Part shown: positions 43,097-51,721 of the stretch, piece after piece
Layout: each line of letters starts with the position of its first letter
How positions within the stretch are numbered: position 1 is the first letter of the stretch
Assembly: GCF_009176305.1 (NCBI RefSeq)
Contig: NZ_BLAJ01000004.1
Location: forward strand, 496,001 to 560,000
Direction: 5' to 3'
Length of the DNA stretch: 64,000 nucleotides
Origin: Martinezella dioscoreae
Lineage (GTDB): Bacteria; Pseudomonadota; Alphaproteobacteria; Rhizobiales; Rhizobiaceae
The notes under the pieces: model-generated
Seen by the model: only the letters and a program-made list of their open reading frames with translations
The model's database searches: none
What the model was told of the DNA's origin: nothing
Made by a program: the position numbers and the translations under genes

Positions 43097-43720
43097 TCAA
43101 CGCCGGTCAAGCAGCCCATGCAGGACGAGATCCATATGTGCTTTCACATAGCTTGCCTTGTCCAGAGTTCGCCGCTCGTCGAAAAGAAGCTTGAAGAATA
43201 GAAAGGCAATGGCAGGAGCGACGACCGCGTCGCAGAACGCCGCTGGTGCTTGACGGAACTCCCCAAGCTTTACCCCTTCGTCGATAAGGGATTGCATCTG
43301 CCGTTCGAGAGGATCGATGAATATGTCGTGGTGCCTGTCGACGATATGTGGAAACCGCGAACCTTCGGCAATGACGAACCTCATCAATTCGCGCAATTTG
43401 CGATCATTGATTATGAGATCGTAGATCAGCTCGATATTTTTCCGAAGCCGCTCCGTAGCGGTCCCCTTCAGCTCATTTCCGCTTATCAATAGATCTTCGA
43501 GGGGCGTCGAAATGTGCCGGATCATTGCTTCGAAAAGCTGCTCCTTCGTCTCGAAGTAGACGTAGATGGTTCCCTTCGTAACTCCAATCCTGGTGGCTAT
43601 ATCTTCGACGCGCGTCGCGACGTAACCACGTTCGACGAACTCCTCAAACGCAGCATCCAGGATCTGAACGGGGCGGCGGGCTTTCTGCTCCGCGCGCGTC
43701 AGCTTTTTCGTATCGGGCAT
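43097..43720 (-). CDS. TetR/AcrR-family repressor
   Basis: A 207-residue repressor. The N-terminal HTH is ILDAAFEEFVERGYVATRVEDIATRIGVTKGTIYVYFETKEQLF (quoted as ATRVEDIATRIGVTKGTIYV). The C-terminal region is of the TetR_C type found with RND efflux pumps. It is divergent from the efflux operon; the intergenic region contains a palindrome overlapping a promoter, so it likely represses both. Confidence 0.92.
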   Translation of the reverse strand: MPDTKKLTRAEQKARRPVQILDAAFEEFVERGYVATRVEDIATRIGVTKGTIYVYFETKEQLFEAMIRHISTPLEDLLISGNELKGTATERLRKNIELIYDLIINDRKLRELMRFVIAEGSRFPHIVDRHHDIFIDPLERQMQSLIDEGVKLGEFRQAPAAFCDAVVAPAIAFLFFKLLFDERRTLDKASYVKAHMDLVLHGLLDRR

Positions 43721-43766
43721 ATCGCACCTTGAGCGTTATTCGTCGTTTGGCGTCAAGACAATTTCC

Positions 43767-43788
43767 ATTGACTTCCTAGTCAGTCAAT
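43767..43788. promoter_or_regulatory. Candidate TetR operator overlapping the efflux promoter
   Basis: ATTGACT (43767-43773) and AGTCAAT (43782-43788) form a 7-bp inverted repeat, nested with TGACT-TCCT-AGTCA. The left arm includes a TTGACT -35-like hexamer with TATTCG 17 nt downstream at 43791-43796. A repressor bound here would block transcription of the adaptor/RND operon starting at 43827. Confidence 0.55.
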
Positions 43789-43826
43789 AATATTCGTCTG
43801 CCGAACGGATGCAAGAGGTCAAATTC

Positions 43827-44903
43827 ATGAAAACTGTCCTTGTCGTCGCCTGGCTCGGTGTCAGCGCCGTCGCGCTTGCCTCATGCGAAGAGCAAAGCGC
43901 GAGCGAGGCCAAGCCGAAGAATGTGGAGACCGTCGTCGCCAAGGTGACGCCGGTCGTCGAAAACAACAGCATCACCGGCGAAGTCAGTGCCCGGGTGGAG
44001 AGCGATCTTTCCTTCAGGGTCAGTGGGCGCATTGTCGAACGCCTCGTCGATGTCGGCTCGTCGGTGAAGGCGGGACAGGTGCTTGCGCGCATGGATGCGG
44101 AAGAACAGAAGGCCGATCTGGGGGTCGCCACGGCGAACCTGCAATCGGCGCTTGCCCAGCAGACACAGGCTCAGCTCGCCTTCGACCGGCAGCAGAACCT
44201 CTTCAAGACGCAGGTTACGACCCGCGCCGCGCTTGATCAGGCCCAGGAAACCCTCCTGACGGCCCAGGGGAGCGTGAAATCCGCGCAAGCGCAGCTCGAC
44301 ACCGCACAGGACGCGCTTTCTTATACGGAGCTGCGCGCTGATGCCGACGGTGTGATCACCGCCAGAAACGCCGAGGTCGGCCAGGTCGCGCAAGCAGCGC
44401 AACTTGTCTTCACCCTTGCGCATGACGGTCCGCGCGACGCGGTCTTCAACGTCTTTGAATCCCTTTATCTGGGCCGCAATCTTGAAAACAAGGTCGCTGT
44501 CAGCCTCCTTTCGGCGCCGTCTCACAGGATAGAAGCCTCCGTCCGTGAAATCTCGCCCACGATTGACTCGTCGACCGGGACGATCAGGATCAAGGTGGCG
44601 CTCGAGGGGGCGCCGGACATGCCGCTCGGCGCTCCGGTGGTCGGGCTGTTTCGGTCCGCGGCGCGGGACGCAATCGAGCTGCCGTGGTCGGCGATGGCGT
44701 CGAAGAGCGGTAAGCCGGCCGTCTGGATTGTCGATCCCGCCTCGTCGAGCGTCTCTCTTCGCCAGGTCGAAGTCTTCAGCTATGAAACCGGTCGCTTTGC
44801 CGTGCGGGCGGGAGTGTCGCCGGGCGAGATCGTTGTCGCTGACGGTGCGAAATTCCTGCGATCGGGCCAGGCCGTCACATATGACAACGGAGCTGCAAAA
44901 TGA
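43827..44903 (+). CDS. RND efflux periplasmic adaptor (lipoprotein), first
   Basis: A 358-residue membrane-fusion protein. The signal ends in a lipobox (LASC, Cys at about residue 19), so it is anchored in the inner membrane. A short barrel-sandwich lipoyl motif (DLSFRVSGRIVERLVDVGSSV) is split by an alpha-helical hairpin (ALAQQTQAQLAFDRQQNL). Beta-barrel and membrane-proximal domains follow. The start at 43827 has AAGAGGT 7 nt upstream. Its stop overlaps the second adaptor gene. Confidence 0.9.
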   Translation: MKTVLVVAWLGVSAVALASCEEQSASEAKPKNVETVVAKVTPVVENNSITGEVSARVESDLSFRVSGRIVERLVDVGSSVKAGQVLARMDAEEQKADLGVATANLQSALAQQTQAQLAFDRQQNLFKTQVTTRAALDQAQETLLTAQGSVKSAQAQLDTAQDALSYTELRADADGVITARNAEVGQVAQAAQLVFTLAHDGPRDAVFNVFESLYLGRNLENKVAVSLLSAPSHRIEASVREISPTIDSSTGTIRIKVALEGAPDMPLGAPVVGLFRSAARDAIELPWSAMASKSGKPAVWIVDPASSSVSLRQVEVFSYETGRFAVRAGVSPGEIVVADGAKFLRSGQAVTYDNGAAK

Positions 44904-45970
44904 ATATCCGCATCACGACTGGCCTGGCGATCCTCGGGTCATTGCTGCTGGCTTCTTGCGAAAAACAGGATGAAGCCCATTACGAGCCGCCGCGTCCCGT
45001 GCTTTCCGTTGTCGCCAAGTCCACGGCGGCTTCGGCGCTGACCCTGCCGGGAACGGTCGAGGCCAAGATCGAGACCCAGCTGGCATTTCGGGTCCTGGGA
45101 CGGGTCATTGCGCGCAAGGTCAGCGTCGGCGACATCGTCAGGAAAGGCGATGTCGTTGCCGCCATCGATCCGCTTTCGCTCGAGCTTGCGGTCAAGAGCT
45201 CTCAGTCCGAGCTTTCGAATGCCCAGGCACAGCTGGTAAATGCCGCATCCACGGAAGAACGCCAACGGTCCCTGCTCGAGAGCCGATCAGGAAGCGAGGC
45301 GGCCTACGAAGAAGCCGAACTTGGCCGCAAGAGCGCGAGTGCGGCGGTTGCCAAGGCGCAGGCCAATCTGGACAAGGCCGAGGAGCAGCTGGGCTATGCG
45401 CAGCTGCGCGCGGAATTCGATGGCGTCGTGACCGCAACTTCCGCCGAAGTGGGCCAAGTCGTCTCGGCCGGCCAGAGCATCGCAACCGTCGCGCGTCCCG
45501 ACCAGCGCGATGCCATCATCGACATACCGGTGGCAAGCTTCGACGGTCTCAAGGTGGGCTCGCCGTTTGAAGTGGCGCTCCAGCTCGACCCGACCATCCG
45601 CGCGAGCGGTGTGGTCCGAGAGATTGCTCCGGAAGCCGAAGCTACCACCCGCACGCGGCGCACGAAAATCACGCTCATCAATCCGCCGGCAGCATTTCGC
45701 CTTGGCTCCGTCGTTACCGCGACCGCGACTGTTATCGCGGATCCGATGATCCTGCTGCCGTCCTCATCCGTGCTGGTGAAAGACGGAAAGCCAAACGTCT
45801 GGGTGGTCGATACCGAGGCTCGCAAGGTCTCCATTCGCGCGATCAAGATCGAGGGGGACCTCGTCGAAGGCGGTTCGGTGAGGATCGCCGAAGGCATCAG
45901 CCCCGGCGAACGCATCGTCATTGCCGGAGTTCACAAGCTCACGGACGGCCAGGCCGTCAGGGTAGATTAA
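44900..45970 (+). CDS. RND efflux periplasmic adaptor (lipoprotein), second
   Basis: A 356-residue adaptor with lipobox LLASC (Cys about residue 20). Lipoyl halves QLAFRVLGRVIARKVSVGDIV and LRAEFDGVVTATSAEVGQVVSAGQ flank the coiled-coil hairpin. It is a distinct paralogue of the preceding adaptor, and the two are translationally coupled (ATGA). Two different adaptors for one RND pump is the TriA/TriB arrangement known from the Pseudomonas TriABC-OpmH pump. No outer-membrane channel gene is present here. Confidence 0.9.
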   Translation: MNIRITTGLAILGSLLLASCEKQDEAHYEPPRPVLSVVAKSTAASALTLPGTVEAKIETQLAFRVLGRVIARKVSVGDIVRKGDVVAAIDPLSLELAVKSSQSELSNAQAQLVNAASTEERQRSLLESRSGSEAAYEEAELGRKSASAAVAKAQANLDKAEEQLGYAQLRAEFDGVVTATSAEVGQVVSAGQSIATVARPDQRDAIIDIPVASFDGLKVGSPFEVALQLDPTIRASGVVREIAPEAEATTRTRRTKITLINPPAAFRLGSVVTATATVIADPMILLPSSSVLVKDGKPNVWVVDTEARKVSIRAIKIEGDLVEGGSVRIAEGISPGERIVIAGVHKLTDGQAVRVD

Positions 45971-45982
45971 GGAAAGATCCTC

Positions 45983-48900
45983 GTGAAAAAATTCAATCTG
46001 TCCGACTGGGCGCTCGAACATCGTTCGCTCGTCTGGTACTTCATGATCGTCTTCATTCTGGCCGGCGCGTTTTCCTATATCGGTCTTGGTCGCGAAGAAG
46101 ATCCCGCCTTCACCATCAAGACCATGATCATTCAGGCCCAATGGCCTGGCGCATCGGCCGAGGAGGTGACCAAACAGGTCACCGACCGCATAGAAAAGAA
46201 GCTGGAGGAGCTGGATTCGCTCGACTATACGAAGAGCGAGACGGTTGCCGGCCAGACGACCATTTTCGTTGAGCTTCTGCCGACGACCAAGGCCAAGGAT
46301 GTCAATGCCATCTGGATGCGGGTCCGCAACATGGTGGGCGACATCAAGGGAGATTTTCCAAGCGGCGTCGTCGGGCCGTTTTTCAACGATAACTTCGGCG
46401 ACGTCTATGGCAATATCTATGCCTTCACCGGTGATGGGCTGACGCAGCGCCAGCTTCGGGATCTGGTCGAGGATGCGCGCGCGAAGGTGCTGACGGTTCC
46501 CAATGTCGGCAAGGTCGATATCATCGGCGCGCAGGACGAGGCCATCTATCTCGAATTTTCCACGCGAAAGATCGCCGCTCTCGGCCTTAACCAGCAATCC
46601 GTCATCGACACGCTTCAGGCGCAGAACGCCGTCACCCAGTCCGGTTTCGTCGACGCCGGTCCTGAGCGCATCGCCTTGCGGGTGAGCGGACAGTTCACAT
46701 CCGAGGATAGCCTCAGATCGATCAATCTTCGCGTCAACGATCGCTTCTTTCCGCTGACCGACGTGGCGACGATCAAACGCGGCTATGTCGATCCTCCTTC
46801 ATCCCTATTCAGATTTAACGGGCAGCCGGCCATCGGGCTTGCCATAGGCATGAAGACCGGGGCAAATCTGCTTGAGTTCGGCAAGGCGCTCGACAAGGAA
46901 ATCGAGCAGGTCACGGCCGATCTTCCCATCGGCGTCGACGTTCAGCGCGTGTCCGATCAGCCCGCCGTCGTCGACGAGGCTGTATCGGGCTTCACGCGCG
47001 CGCTGTTCGAGGCGATCGTCATCGTGCTTGCGATCAGCTTCATCAGCCTTGGCGTCCGGGCGGGGCTCGTGGTCGCCATCTCCATTCCGCTCGTGCTGGC
47101 GATTACCTTTCTCGTTATGGCCTATACCGGCATTTCCATGCAGCGTATTTCGCTTGGAGCGCTGATCATCGCCCTTGGCCTTCTTGTTGACGATGCCATG
47201 ATCGCCGTCGAGATGATGGTAGCCCGGCTAGAAGTGGGCGACGACCTCAGAAAGGCGGCGACCTACGTCTACACCTCGACAGCCTTCCCGATGTTGACAG
47301 GCACGCTCGTGACGGTGGCGGGCTTCATCCCCGTCGGCCTCAACACCAGTGCCGCCGGGGAATTCACCTTCACTCTCTTCGTGGTCATCGCCGTTTCGCT
47401 CCTGGTTTCATGGGTCGTCGCGGTGTTGTTCACGCCGCTTCTGGGCGTGACGATCCTTCCGAAGACCATGAAATCCCACCATGAGCAGAAAGGCCGCTTT
47501 GCGCGCGTCTTTGCCTGGCTCCTGAGCCTTGCCCTGCGTTGGCGCTGGATAACCATCGGCGCGACCGTGGCCGCGTTTGCCCTCTCCATCGGCGGAATGA
47601 GCCTGGTACAACAACAATTCTTCCCTTCCTCCGACAGACCTGAACTGATCGTCGACTGGAACCTGCCGCAGAACAGTTCGATTTCCGAGACGAACAAGCA
47701 GATGGCCAGGTTCGAACGCGAGATGCTGGCGAACAACAAGGATATTGATCATTGGACGAGCTATGTCGGGCAAGGCGCTCCTCGCTTCATCCTGTCCTTC
47801 GATGTGCAAACACCCGACGTCTCGTTCGGTCAGACCGTGATCGTCACCAAGGGTCTTGACGTTCGCGACAAGGTCAAAGCCGAATTGCAGGATTATCTGA
47901 CGAAGACCTTCCCAGGAACCGACGCTTTCGTGAAGCTGCTCGACATCGGTCCTCCGGTCGGCAAACCGGTGCAGTACCGGATCAGCGGACCCGATGTCCA
48001 GAAGGTCCGGGACATCGCCCAGCAATTTGCGGGCATCGTCGGTCAGCATCCGCTGCTGTCCAACATGACCTTCGACTGGAACGAACCTTCGCGCGTCGTC
48101 AAGGTCGACGTTCTGCAGGACAAGGCGCGGCAATTGGGCGTCTCGTCCCAAGATATCGCAACGGCTCTCAACGGCATCGTCGAGGGAACGGCCGCAACGA
48201 ATATTCGCGACGACATCTATCTGATCGATGTGATCGGCAGAGCCCAGACGGCCGAGCGCGGCTCGATCGAGACGCTGCAGAACCTTCTACTGGCCGGCTC
48301 GAACGGCAAATCCGTGCCCCTCTCGGCGGTTGCGAATTTCCATTACGAACTGGAGCAGCCGACGATCTGGCGGCGGACGCGCATACCGACCATCACCATC
48401 AAGGCCGCAGTCGTCGGATCGACGCAGCCGGCGACGATCGTCAACGAACTGCAGCCGAAAGTCGACGAATTCCGCAAGACGCTTCCAAGCGGCTACCATA
48501 TCGTGGATGGCGGCTCGGTCGAGGAAAGCGCCAAAGCGCAAGGGCCGATCGTGGCGGTGGCGCCGCTGATGCTCTTCATCATGGCGACGATCCTGATGAT
48601 CCAGCTGCAAAGTTTCAGCAGGCTCTTTCTGGTGTTCGCTGTCGCTCCCACAGCACTTATCGGTGTCGTTATCGCACTTCTCTTCAGCAACGCGCCGATG
48701 GGGTTCGTCGCAATCCTTGGCGTGCTTGCTCTCATAGGGATCCTGATCCGCAATTCGGTGATCCTCGTCGTGCAGATCGAGCACCTTCGAAGCGAGGGCG
48801 TGCCGGCCTGGCAAGCCGTCATCGAGGCGACGGAGCATCGAATGCGGCCCATCATGCTGACGGCCGCTGCGGCAACGCTTGCGCTAATCCCGATCTCCAG

Positions 48901-49042
48901 GGAGATATTCTGGGGTCCGATGGCCTATGCGATGATGGGCGGCATCGTCGTCGGCACGGCTTTGACGTTGCTTTTCCTTCCCGCCTTGTACGTCGCCTGG
49001 TTTCGCATTCCCCGTGATGGCGCGCAGCACGAGGTGATTTGA
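45983..49042 (+). CDS. RND efflux transporter (TriC/AcrB-type permease)
   Basis: A 1019-residue proton-driven inner-membrane pump, GTG start. The first membrane helix (WYFMIVFILAGAFSYIGLG) and the periplasmic porter domains are standard. TM4 carries the proton-relay pair in LLVDDAMIAVEMM. FFPSSDRPELIVDWNLP marks the second half, followed by LGVLALIGILIRNSVILVVQIE and the final HRMRPIMLTAAAATLALIP signature. The length is typical of HAE/TriC-type transporters. It exports hydrophobic or amphipathic compounds with the two adaptors; the substrates are unknown. Confidence 0.92.
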   Translation: MKKFNLSDWALEHRSLVWYFMIVFILAGAFSYIGLGREEDPAFTIKTMIIQAQWPGASAEEVTKQVTDRIEKKLEELDSLDYTKSETVAGQTTIFVELLPTTKAKDVNAIWMRVRNMVGDIKGDFPSGVVGPFFNDNFGDVYGNIYAFTGDGLTQRQLRDLVEDARAKVLTVPNVGKVDIIGAQDEAIYLEFSTRKIAALGLNQQSVIDTLQAQNAVTQSGFVDAGPERIALRVSGQFTSEDSLRSINLRVNDRFFPLTDVATIKRGYVDPPSSLFRFNGQPAIGLAIGMKTGANLLEFGKALDKEIEQVTADLPIGVDVQRVSDQPAVVDEAVSGFTRALFEAIVIVLAISFISLGVRAGLVVAISIPLVLAITFLVMAYTGISMQRISLGALIIALGLLVDDAMIAVEMMVARLEVGDDLRKAATYVYTSTAFPMLTGTLVTVAGFIPVGLNTSAAGEFTFTLFVVIAVSLLVSWVVAVLFTPLLGVTILPKTMKSHHEQKGRFARVFAWLLSLALRWRWITIGATVAAFALSIGGMSLVQQQFFPSSDRPELIVDWNLPQNSSISETNKQMARFEREMLANNKDIDHWTSYVGQGAPRFILSFDVQTPDVSFGQTVIVTKGLDVRDKVKAELQDYLTKTFPGTDAFVKLLDIGPPVGKPVQYRISGPDVQKVRDIAQQFAGIVGQHPLLSNMTFDWNEPSRVVKVDVLQDKARQLGVSSQDIATALNGIVEGTAATNIRDDIYLIDVIGRAQTAERGSIETLQNLLLAGSNGKSVPLSAVANFHYELEQPTIWRRTRIPTITIKAAVVGSTQPATIVNELQPKVDEFRKTLPSGYHIVDGGSVEESAKAQGPIVAVAPLMLFIMATILMIQLQSFSRLFLVFAVAPTALIGVVIALLFSNAPMGFVAILGVLALIGILIRNSVILVVQIEHLRSEGVPAWQAVIEATEHRMRPIMLTAAAATLALIPISREIFWGPMAYAMMGGIVVGTALTLLFLPALYVAWFRIPRDGAQHEVI

Positions 49043-50283
49043 TGTCTGGCGTTCGAAAGGCGACCTGTGCTGCTAGGCGGCCATGTCTTTCTGTCCTGAT
49101 GGCCCTATCGGTATTGGCCGGATGCGCGGGGCGGCTGGAGAATGTTCTCCAGCCGGTCGCCACGGCGGGACCGGGCACCAGCACCGTGGACATGATGGTG
49201 GCGACGACACGCCAGCCGACCGACAAGCCAGGCGAGCTTTACTCCGGCGAACGTGGAACGGCGATTTCTCTCAACGATATCGTCGTCTCCATTCCTCCCG
49301 ATCGAAATCGCAAGATCGGCGAAGTGCAATGGCCATCGCATGCGCCGGCCAATCCCGAAAAAGAGTTCGCTGTCCTCAAGGTCGGAAGGGTGGCGTCCGA
49401 GCGCAATATTTTCGAGTGGTTCAGCAAGAACCGCAATGCCAAGCGCCAGGTCGTCATCTTCGTGCACGGCTTCAACAATACCTATTCCGACGCGGTCTTT
49501 CGCTTCGCGCAGATCATTCATGATTCGGGAACCGACGCCGCGCCGATCCTCTTCACCTGGCCCTCGCGCGGCAATGTCTTCGACTATCTCTACGACAAGG
49601 AGAGCACGAATTTCTCCCGCCGGGCATTGGAGGATCTGATCCTGCAATCTGCCAGAAGCCCTGACGTCGGGGAGGTGACCATTCTTGCCCATTCCATGGG
49701 ATCCTGGCTGACCGCAGAGGCGCTGCGCGGCGTCGCGATGCGTAACAAGACAATTCCGTCGAAGGTAAAGAATGTCATCCTGGCATCGCCCGACATCGAT
49801 ATCGACGTCTTTCGTCGGCAGATGATCGAAATGGGGCCGCAGCACCCGCATTTCACGATCTTTTCATCGACAAGGGACAAGGCTCTCCAGGTCTCGCGAT
49901 GGCTCTCCGGCGGCGTCAACCGTGTCGGCGGCTTCGATTCGACACCTTATGCAGCCGATTTGGCCAAGCTCGGTATCACGGTGGTCGATACAAGTTCCGT
50001 TAAACCCGACGATGCGCTGGGCCACAATACGTTTGCGGACAATCGCGATATGGTCCAATTGCTTGGACGGCGGTTGGCAGGACAGTCGTTGGACACCGGG
50101 CAAACCTCGCTTGCGGATCGGGTCGGCATGGCGGCGGTGCGAACCGCGGACCTGGCGGGCTCCGCAGCGAAAGTTGTGGTCGCCGCTCCCATGTCTATTG
50201 TCAGCGATGATGCGAGGCAGGTGTTGAAGCAGCAGCTTTCATCTGGCTCCTCGCCCATCGTCGATGGGCGTATTTCCTACTGA
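49042..50283 (+). CDS. DUF900 alpha/beta-hydrolase lipoprotein
   Basis: A 413-residue protein with a lipobox in VLAGCAG (Cys about residue 28) and a DUF900 alpha/beta-hydrolase domain. Core motifs are VVIFVHGFNNTYSDAVFRFAQ, ILFTWPSRGNVFDYLYDKES and the nucleophile elbow ILAHSMGSWLTAEAL, with a His in the C-terminal part (GHNTFADN). The start ATG overlaps the RND gene stop (TGATG), so it is the fourth gene of the efflux operon. A hydrolase bound to the cell envelope and coupled to a pump may act on the exported or inducing compound; this is inference. Confidence 0.85.
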   Translation: MSGVRKATCAARRPCLSVLMALSVLAGCAGRLENVLQPVATAGPGTSTVDMMVATTRQPTDKPGELYSGERGTAISLNDIVVSIPPDRNRKIGEVQWPSHAPANPEKEFAVLKVGRVASERNIFEWFSKNRNAKRQVVIFVHGFNNTYSDAVFRFAQIIHDSGTDAAPILFTWPSRGNVFDYLYDKESTNFSRRALEDLILQSARSPDVGEVTILAHSMGSWLTAEALRGVAMRNKTIPSKVKNVILASPDIDIDVFRRQMIEMGPQHPHFTIFSSTRDKALQVSRWLSGGVNRVGGFDSTPYAADLAKLGITVVDTSSVKPDDALGHNTFADNRDMVQLLGRRLAGQSLDTGQTSLADRVGMAAVRTADLAGSAAKVVVAAPMSIVSDDARQVLKQQLSSGSSPIVDGRISY

Positions 50284-50346
50284 GCTACGGTCGTGAAGCC
50301 GTTGTTCACGAGTGGATCAAGTCGAACCCGTCGATATTGGAGAGCG

Positions 50347-50365
50347 CGGCCGCATGTCGCGGCCG
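50347..50365. terminator. Strong hairpin after the efflux operon
   Basis: CGGCCGC (50347-50353) and GCGGCCG (50359-50365) form a perfect 7-bp GC stem around a 5-nt loop, 64 nt past the efflux operon stop and close to the convergent gene end. No T tract follows. Confidence 0.45.
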
Positions 50366-50447
50366 GCCCAAGCAGCAATCAAACTCCAATAGCAGCCGAA
50401 GCGTGGTGAGATTAAACACACGCACGCTCGGCGGGAGCGCGAGAGAC

Positions 50448-50858
50448 TTAATCGCTTACAGAGTTCACGACACGGCAGAGATTGTCGCTCATGTTGGGAG
50501 CGACTTGGCCCTGCGGCACCATGAAAAGCGCATCAACCCGGCTGCCCTTGCCGCTCTTTCTGACGACGACGCGCAGGGTCTGAGGCCGACCCGAACCGGT
50601 TGTTTCCTGCTGCGCGGTTAGCGTGCCGAGCTGCTTCTCGACATTCACATCCACAAAACCTTCGGCCAGGACCGCCCGCGAAACCTTATCAAAGGCGACG
50701 GCTGGGCTGATTGACGGGAATTCCATCCAGGTCTTATACGTCACCCCGGTTACAAGCGGAACGCCGGTGCTTTGATAGTGTTGCGAGCATGGGCTGGCGG
50801 CGGCGGAGCCGAGAGAAATAGTGGCGAACGCAAAAGCGTAGAAAGCTGTCTTATACAA
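50448..50858 (-). CDS. Hypothetical exported protein
   Basis: A 136-residue protein with a clear signal peptide (MYKTAFYAFAFATISLGSAAAS, cleavage about residue 22). The mature domain has two cysteines (PCSQHY near the N terminus and NLCRVV near the C terminus) likely to pair. It contains AVLAEGFVDVNVEKQLGTL, which is reminiscent of small beta-sandwich periplasmic domains. The family is not recognised. It is a single gene convergent with the efflux operon. Confidence 0.7.
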   Translation of the reverse strand: MYKTAFYAFAFATISLGSAAASPCSQHYQSTGVPLVTGVTYKTWMEFPSISPAVAFDKVSRAVLAEGFVDVNVEKQLGTLTAQQETTGSGRPQTLRVVVRKSGKGSRVDALFMVPQGQVAPNMSDNLCRVVNSVSD

Positions 50859-51041
50859 AGCGAAAACGTCCTCTGTTGATGATACGACGATAGATCTATG
50901 GGGCAGGGCTAGGACAGTCGCGTGGCCGACCCCACGTGCCGTGCTGCGGCGCGGTTCGTGGCGAAGCTGGCGATTAAGTTCATCTTTTCACCGATTCTGT
51001 TGCCAACAGCATATTGGTGCGGCTTGGATCATCGGCCGACG

Positions 51042-51341
51042 TCAATGCGAGCGCCTTCTGAAAATCGGCCAATGCGGACCTGCAGTCCGATTTGCATCGA
51101 TAAACCTCGGGCGATCGCTTCGTATATGTCGTTCGGTTGGATTAACCGCATAGGCAGAAGGTCGGACCTGATTGAGCCACCGCCTGGTGGACAGGATAAG
51201 TGGACCAAGCGCCGCGCTGCTTGCTTCTGCGTCGAACTCGATGGGAGCATCGTCACGCGATATACAATCGCAGTTGTTGTCGCTGACCCAAGCATGAAAC
51301 CGATCTTTTTCGGGAAAGTCGAGTATTGAGAAATTGAACAT
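51042..51341 (-). pseudogene. Fragment of an AraC-type regulator (ligand-binding half)
   Basis: A 100-residue stretch beginning MFNFSILDFPEKDRFHAWVSD resembles the N-terminal effector domain of AraC_binding_2-type regulators (about 180-200 residues when intact). It stops after DRPRFIDANRTAGPHW, and no downstream minus-strand sequence restores the second half or the DNA-binding domain. Truncation by deletion is likely. The plus-strand open frame over the same region (50922-51329) lacks family features. Confidence 0.5.
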
Positions 51342-51471
51342 GAAGGTCGAAGGCGTCCGGTTCACGGGAACTGTCTACTTTCAGGCCTATGGCCTTTGAG
51401 CGATAAATAGAGCAACCGGAGAATGTGGCAATGGGCGCGCGATCAAACGTTTTGCGTGTTCGCGCAAAATC

Positions 51472-51675
51472 TCGTTCGGAGCCGATTATCCAAACATCTG
51501 TGCCCTCGCCATTCGATGCAAGAAGACCATGACGGCATTGATGGCCGACATGCTTAAGGCGCTTTTACCGGAAGCCGCCGCTGCGCGCGTTGCTTCGATC
51601 CTCATGATACTTCTCGACGGTGCAACGATCGACGCGCGCGCTTTTCATAATCCGAGCATCGCGACAAAGGCGTAG
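51472..51675 (+). pseudogene. C-terminal fragment of a TetR-type regulator
   Basis: The frame ending at the TAG at 51673-51675 reads FGADYPNICALAI, then ALMADMLKALLPEAAAARVA and ILMILLDGATIDARA. This matches the C-terminal dimerisation helices of TetR-family proteins (the LLDGA motif). There is no N-terminal helix-turn-helix or start; only the tail is left. It lies near the AraC remnant, so the 51-52 kb interval is a patch of decaying regulators. Confidence 0.55.
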
Positions 51676-51721
51676 AAGGGGAGCGGGTCCTCGCCCGTTC
51701 AAGCAGAATTCCGTTCGGTTG

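Noticed and set aside
50922..51329. 135-residue plus-strand frame near the efflux operon
   Set aside because: No ribosome-binding site or motif; the opposite strand shows an AraC effector-domain remnant instead.
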